From positions 540,882 to 604,881 of the forward strand of contig NZ_NMUL01000007.1 in the NCBI RefSeq assembly GCF_002234595.1: a DNA stretch of 64,000 nucleotides, in the 5' to 3' direction. Under the pieces are notes generated by a model, which worked only from the letters and a program-made list of their open reading frames with translations, was not told the origin of the DNA and did not search any database. Shown piece after piece: positions 61,001 to 64,000 of the stretch (positions are counted from its first letter, which is position 1; each line of letters begins with the position of its first letter). The translations under genes were made by a program, and so were the position numbers. The stretch comes from Amycolatopsis vastitatis. GTDB taxonomy: Bacteria; Actinomycetota; Actinomycetes; Mycobacteriales; Pseudonocardiaceae.

Positions 61001-62373
61001 GGTGCCTGCTCCAGCACGACGTGGGCGTTGATCCCGCCGAACCCGAACGCGTTGACCCCGGCGCGGCGGACCGGCCCGTCCCACGGCCGTGCACTGTCCA
61101 AAGGGGAAAACCGGGTCTTCGCGAGCGCCGGGTGCGGGTCGTCGCAGTGCAGGGTGGGCAGCAGGACGCCGTGGTGCACGGCCAGTGCCGCCTTGACGAG
61201 CCCGGCGATCCCGGCCGCGGGCATCGTGTGGCCGATCATCGACTTGACCGAGCCCAGCACGGCGGAGCCCGCGCTTCCGAACACCTCCGCCAGCGTGGCC
61301 AGTTCGGCCGCGTCGCCGGCCGGGGTCGCCGTGCCGTGCGCCTCCAGGAGGCCGAGCGAGTCCGGGTCGGCCGGGTCGAGGCCGGCCGCCGCCCACGCCT
61401 GGCGGACCGCCCGGACCTGGCCCCCGGAGTCCGGGTTGGCCAGGCTCGCGGTCCGCCCGTCGGAGGCGACGCCGGTGCCGGTGATCACGGCGTAGACGCG
61501 GTCGCCGTCCCGCTGGGCGTCGGCGAGGCGCTTGAGCACGACGACGCCGGTGCCTTCGCCGATCAGCACGCCGTCGGCGTCCCGGTGGAAGGGCCGGATG
61601 CGCTCGGACGGCGACAGCGCGCCGAGCTGGTTGAACACGCTCCAGAAGGTGATGTCGTGGCAGTGGTGCACCCCGCCGGCGAGCACGACGTCGCAGCGCC
61701 CGGTGGCGAGTTCGCGCACGGCGTGGTCGACGGCGATCAGCGAGGACGCGCACGCGGCGTCCACTGTGTACGCGGGCCCGCGCAGGTCGAGCCGGTTGGC
61801 CAGCCGCGACGCGGCCAGGTTGGGCACCAGCCCGATCGCGGACTCCGGCGCCTCGGGGCCGAGCTGGTCGGTGAAGGCCTGGCGGACGGCGTCCAACCGC
61901 GCCGGGTCGAGGTCGGGCAGCAGCTCGCCGAGGGTGCGGACGAGCTGGCTCGCGGTGCGCACGCGCTGGTCGAGCCGGACCAGCCCCGGCGTCAGGTAGC
62001 CGCCGCGGCCGAGGACGACGCCGACCTTCGCGCGATCGGCGGGCAGGCGGTCCAATCCGCCCGCGTCCGCGACGGCCTGTGCGGCGACCCGCAGCGCGAT
62101 CAGCTGGTCGGGTTCGGTGGCAGGCACGGAGTTCGGCATGATCCCGAACCCGGTGACGTCCACTTCGGCCAGTTCGTCGACGAACCCGCCGCGCCGGCAG
62201 TAGACCCGGTCGGCCCGCCGCTCCCCCGGCGCGTAGTGCTCCCCGTCCCACTTCTCCGGCGGGACCTCGGTGATCGCGTCGACGCCGCCGACGAGGTTGC
62301 GCCAGTAGGCCGCCAGGTCGGGGGCGCCGGGCAGCAGCACCGACATCCCGACGATCGCCACGGGGCCGGGCAT
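58093..62373 (-). CDS. Multidomain synthase: KS-AT-dehydratase-phosphopantetheinyl transferase
   Basis: 1426 residues. The KS domain (about 1-440) has Cys208 in DAACASSLI, His in EAHGTATPAGD and GHTMPAAG. The AT domain (about 540-830) has VAGHSLGEWTAMA. A double-hotdog dehydratase-like region (about 920-1190) includes YLLDHCFFKQPP and VAVHDVRLTQWI. The C-terminal 4'-phosphopantetheinyl transferase (about 1230-1420) has GIDVEEV and FWAAKEAVAKLRG. The integrated PPTase and dehydratase resemble PUFA-type and enediyne-type iterative synthases. No ACP is inside; the free ACP at 57782 and the ACP of the upstream protein probably serve it. The ATG at 62373 follows the previous stop by 5 bp. Confidence 0.88.
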   Translation of the reverse strand: MPGPVAIVGMSVLLPGAPDLAAYWRNLVGGVDAITEVPPEKWDGEHYAPGERRADRVYCRRGGFVDELAEVDVTGFGIMPNSVPATEPDQLIALRVAAQAVADAGGLDRLPADRAKVGVVLGRGGYLTPGLVRLDQRVRTASQLVRTLGELLPDLDPARLDAVRQAFTDQLGPEAPESAIGLVPNLAASRLANRLDLRGPAYTVDAACASSLIAVDHAVRELATGRCDVVLAGGVHHCHDITFWSVFNQLGALSPSERIRPFHRDADGVLIGEGTGVVVLKRLADAQRDGDRVYAVITGTGVASDGRTASLANPDSGGQVRAVRQAWAAAGLDPADPDSLGLLEAHGTATPAGDAAELATLAEVFGSAGSAVLGSVKSMIGHTMPAAGIAGLVKAALAVHHGVLLPTLHCDDPHPALAKTRFSPLDSARPWDGPVRRAGVNAFGFGGINAHVVLEQAPGHAKPVVVREPERVLRLAARSVDALRELFDRPSHHEIGDGPVRLGVVDPTEKRLALARKALARGKPWRGRNDVWFADRPLLGPGGGKLAFVFPGLESELALNCGDVARHFGLPWKHADVEVGDVGRQGAAVFELGRLLHAALGRIGVTPDAVAGHSLGEWTAMAVAGVHAEAEVDAFLAGFDPDALVVPGLAFAAIGAPAPRVLEELAGRTDVVLSHDNSPNQAMVCGPAAAVGALVDRFREAGIVAQVLPFRSGFHTPMLRPYLDPIREAAGRFTLYPPKLPLWSATTVAEYPAGEAEVRELFVRHLLEPVRFRPLVRALHAAGFRAFVQVGAGQLGSLVGDTLHGEEHLVVAAHSAHRPGLAQLRRVATALWADGLDVDFAGLPGARPAAPKGVKLDLGGRLISLDEQVRARIALPATGRSTVDELAGKGPLAAEFAALLSDAAELASTVLAGPARRLPAPKELDTTLEVSVEAMPYLLDHCFFKQPPQADPGDRWPVVPATTVIDHLMRFAEQAAPGHRAVAVHDVRLTQWITAVPPVTVPVRVRPHAPGRVLAALTGYSQAVVELAPAYPAAAPAPWRFPVSAEQVPETTAAQLYDDRWMFHGPRFQGVTELTAVGERHVRAVLTTPAAPGALLDNVGQVLGYWIMSRLAERTTVFPVAMREIRFHGPHPAPGERLECLVRITALTEEFLDADMQLVRDGHVWAEFTGWRDRRFDSTPHIRQADRTPERATLSREQPGGWALVHEQWPDLATRELIMRNYLAGPERDAYEGRPPRGRRQWLLGRIAAKDAVRQFLWARGEPEMFPAELRIGNDGAGRPFVTGAYGRDLPPLTISVAHRGEAGVAIARHGPCGIDVEEVVPRRESTVDAAFGAAEQALFASLPGDPERWFARFWAAKEAVAKLRGTGLRGEPRDFEVVTATPEELTVRAAGHQYRVCCADVENLPGAPARRYVVAWTEETKEIAG

Positions 62374-62378
62374 CCGCG

Positions 62379-64000
62379 TCACCAGCCCGAAGCGGTGTGG
62401 ACGACGGCGGCGGTCTCCGGGCGGCCCCACGCCAGCTCGCGCAGCAGGCCGAGGGTGCCCTCTTCCGGATCGATCAGCGCGATGCCACGGCGGGCGTAGT
62501 CCCGCATCAGCTCGGGTGTCACCATGCCGTCGTGGTCGCCGGTCGGGGCCCACGGTCCCCAGTGGACGGTCACCGCGCGCCCGGCGGGCCACCGGCGCCC
62601 CAGCGACTCGAGGGCGTCGTTGGCGGCGGCGTAGTCCGATTGGCCGCGGTTGCCGAGCGTGGCGGCGATGCTGCCGAACAGGACGACGAACTTCGGCTCG
62701 TCGGGCAGGTCGGCGGTCGCCTCCAGGAGGGTACGGGCGCCGTCGACCTTCGTGCCGTACACGCGGCCGAACGACTCCGGCGTCTTTTCGGCGACGAGCT
62801 TGTCCTCGATCACCCCGGCCGCGTAGACGATGCCGTCGAGGCGGCCGTGCTCGGCGTGGATCTCCTTGACCGCGCGGTGCACGGCTTCGGCGTCGAGCAT
62901 GTCGACCGACTGGTAGCGCGCCGGGCTGCCGAGGGCTTCGAGCTTGCCCAGGGTCTGCCGGACCTCGCGTTCGCCCTGGATCCGGCGGATCGTCCGTTCG
63001 ATCTCGGCGGGGCTCTTCAGCCCGGCTTTTATGAGTGCGGCACGGAGGTCCTTCGCGTCCCTCGCCTGGGGGTACTCGTCGTCCGCTGCGGGCACCGGCG
63101 TCCGGCCGAGGAGTTCGATGCGGCAGCGGGCGGTGCCGGCCAGGGTGGCGGCGAACCGGGCGGTGATGCCCTTGGCGCCGCCGACGAGCAGGACGACCGA
63201 GTCGCGGTCCAGGCCGAGCGCGGCCGCTTCGGCGGCGCCGTCGCCGGCCGGGCCCGCGCCGCTGCTGCCGAGCAGGCCGAGCCCCTGCTCGGTCATCCGG
63301 AAGCCCTTGCGGGTGGCGCCTTCCCGCACGACGACGGGTTCGCGGTCCACAGTGGACAGCTCGGCGACGAACGCGGCTGCCCGCGCCTCGGGGCTTTCGG
63401 CGGGGGACAGTTCGACCACGCGGGTGAGCGTGTCCGGGTACTCGCGGGCGAGGCTGCGGTGGAAGCCGCGCAGGCCCTCGCCGGGCCCGGCGGTCAGCAG
63501 CCACGCGGGCGTCGCCGCCAGTGCGGCCTGGTACTGGGGGAAGGCGGCGGGCAGCACCGGGCCGCCGTCCGGCAGGAAGAGAACCCCGTCGAACCCGGCG
63601 CGGACGTCGTCGGCGACCTCGGCGGTCGCGCCCAGCCCGGTGAGCCGGGTCCGGACGGCCTCGGCCAGCGGGCCGCGCCCGAGGAGCAGGAACGTCCGCC
63701 CGGCGACGTCGGGAGTCTCGGCGAGAGCCAGCTCGCATTCGGCCATGACCAGGCGTTTCGGCGCGACGATGACCGGCGCGGGCTCGGCAGGTCCCGGCTC
63801 CGAGCGCCCCAATGTGGCGTTGGTTGCGTCTGACGCACCGAACGCCACATTGGGTGCGCTGGACGCACCGAACGCCACATTGGGGCGCTCGCCGCCGACC
63901 AGTTCGGCGATCGCCGAAGCGGTCCGGGCCTTGGCCAGCTCTTCGACGTCGCCACCGGTGTCGAGGTTCAGGCGGGTGGCCAGCTCACCGGCGATCTCGG
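62379..64000 (-). CDS. C-terminal part of a PfaA-like synthase: ACP end and ketoreductase (5' end outside window)
   Basis: The frame is open to the window edge. The first 35 or so visible residues (ELATRLNLDT, then KARTASAIAELV) look like the end of an ACP domain. A linker built on a repetitive palindromic DNA element follows. Then comes a ketoreductase: LLVGGAKGITARFAATLAG for NADPH, VYAAGVIEDKLV, LFGSIAATLGNRGQSDYAAAN with catalytic Ser/Tyr, and VHWGPWAP. This KR type is the one seen in PfaA and related secondary-lipid synthases. It probably starts with KS and AT domains beyond the window. It is upstream of, and co-transcribed with, the KS-AT-DH-PPTase gene. Confidence 0.85.
   Translation of the reverse strand, partial: EIAGELATRLNLDTGGDVEELAKARTASAIAELVGGERPNVAFGASSAPNVAFGASDATNATLGRSEPGPAEPAPVIVAPKRLVMAECELALAETPDVAGRTFLLLGRGPLAEAVRTRLTGLGATAEVADDVRAGFDGVLFLPDGGPVLPAAFPQYQAALAATPAWLLTAGPGEGLRGFHRSLAREYPDTLTRVVELSPAESPEARAAAFVAELSTVDREPVVVREGATRKGFRMTEQGLGLLGSSGAGPAGDGAAEAAALGLDRDSVVLLVGGAKGITARFAATLAGTARCRIELLGRTPVPAADDEYPQARDAKDLRAALIKAGLKSPAEIERTIRRIQGEREVRQTLGKLEALGSPARYQSVDMLDAEAVHRAVKEIHAEHGRLDGIVYAAGVIEDKLVAEKTPESFGRVYGTKVDGARTLLEATADLPDEPKFVVLFGSIAATLGNRGQSDYAAANDALESLGRRWPAGRAVTVHWGPWAPTGDHDGMVTPELMRDYARRGIALIDPEEGTLGLLRELAWGRPETAAVVHTASGW
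63802..63890. repeat. Palindromic repeat cluster inside the synthase linker
   Basis: GAGCGCCCCAATGTGGCGTT (63802-63821) recurs as a perfect inverted copy at 63871-63890. Between them the 23-bp unit starting GACGCACCGAACG is present twice in direct order (63832-63854 and 63862-63884). The element is in frame and encodes a low-complexity NVAFGAS-type linker. It resembles a mobile REP-like sequence tolerated in an interdomain linker. Confidence 0.8.

Noticed and set aside
58195..62499. Plus-strand open frame of 1434 codons opposite the KS-AT-DH-PPTase gene
   Set aside because: The opposite strand encodes clear KS, AT and PPTase motifs. The plus-strand product has no domain and shadow-type composition.

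Overview
The window is very GC-rich actinomycete DNA with dense, overlapping gene starts, many GTG starts and hairpin terminators without T-runs. The biosynthetic style, and a CCAATGTGGCGTT-type repeat inside a polyketide synthase linker, point to a Pseudonocardiaceae genome, most likely Amycolatopsis-like. That assignment is inference; no rRNA or marker gene is present.

Region A (about 530-28900) is a type II aromatic polyketide cluster. KS-alpha, chain-length factor and ACP (22418-19667) form one minus-strand operon with an arylamine N-acetyltransferase-like amide synthase and an O-carbamoyltransferase. The left operon (10317-532) carries an asparagine-synthetase-like ligase, a glycosyltransferase, an aspartate 1-decarboxylase, an NDP-sugar oxidoreductase, a MarR/MFS pair, a small monooxygenase, an O-methyltransferase, a TcmI-like cyclase, a cupin cyclase, an SRPBCC aromatase/cyclase and a ketoreductase. 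Other transcripts hold a SARP activator plus FAD hydroxylase, an NDP-hexose 2,3-dehydratase, a second ketoreductase plus two small monooxygenases, and a block of five methyltransferases around a second glycosyltransferase. The cyclase set resembles tetracenomycin/pentangular polyphenol pathways. The product should be a heavily O-methylated, hydroxylated, glycosylated and probably carbamoylated aromatic polyketide. The ligase has lost its glutaminase residues and sits two genes from a beta-alanine-forming decarboxylase, so a beta-alanine amide is a testable hypothesis. Four divergent promoter regions carry TCRAN pairs 11 bp apart, as expected for SARP binding, and the SARP gene has two consecutive TTA codons.

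Region B (about 28900-45600) is a locus I cannot match to a known system. It holds a DUF2278/lamin-tail-like protein, a 912-residue protein, a WD40 protein (frameshifted), a 1153-residue protein, a small frameshifted protein, two response regulators, a trypsin-like peptidase, a membrane sensor kinase and a membrane protein. Copies of one palindrome (TCATCAGGG, CTAG, CCCTGATGA) lie 57-86 bp before four of these genes, suggesting a single regulon.

Region C (about 45600-55800) looks like ordinary chromosome: CoA-transferase, GNAT, HpcH/HpaI-type lyase, HAD, DoxX, NAD(P)-binding protein, HxlR regulator with two operators facing a thiolase, B12-binding-fold protein, LigD-type polymerase, PHP phosphoesterase, SDR and GNAT.

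Region D (55813-64000, continuing past the window) is a second synthase locus: glycosyltransferase, alpha/beta hydrolase, ACP, a KS-AT-dehydratase-phosphopantetheinyl transferase megaprotein, and the C-terminal part of a PfaA-like ACP-KR protein. It resembles secondary-lipid (PUFA-synthase-like) systems and may make a glycosylated lipid or polyketide. No tRNA, rRNA, CRISPR array, IS element or phage gene was seen.
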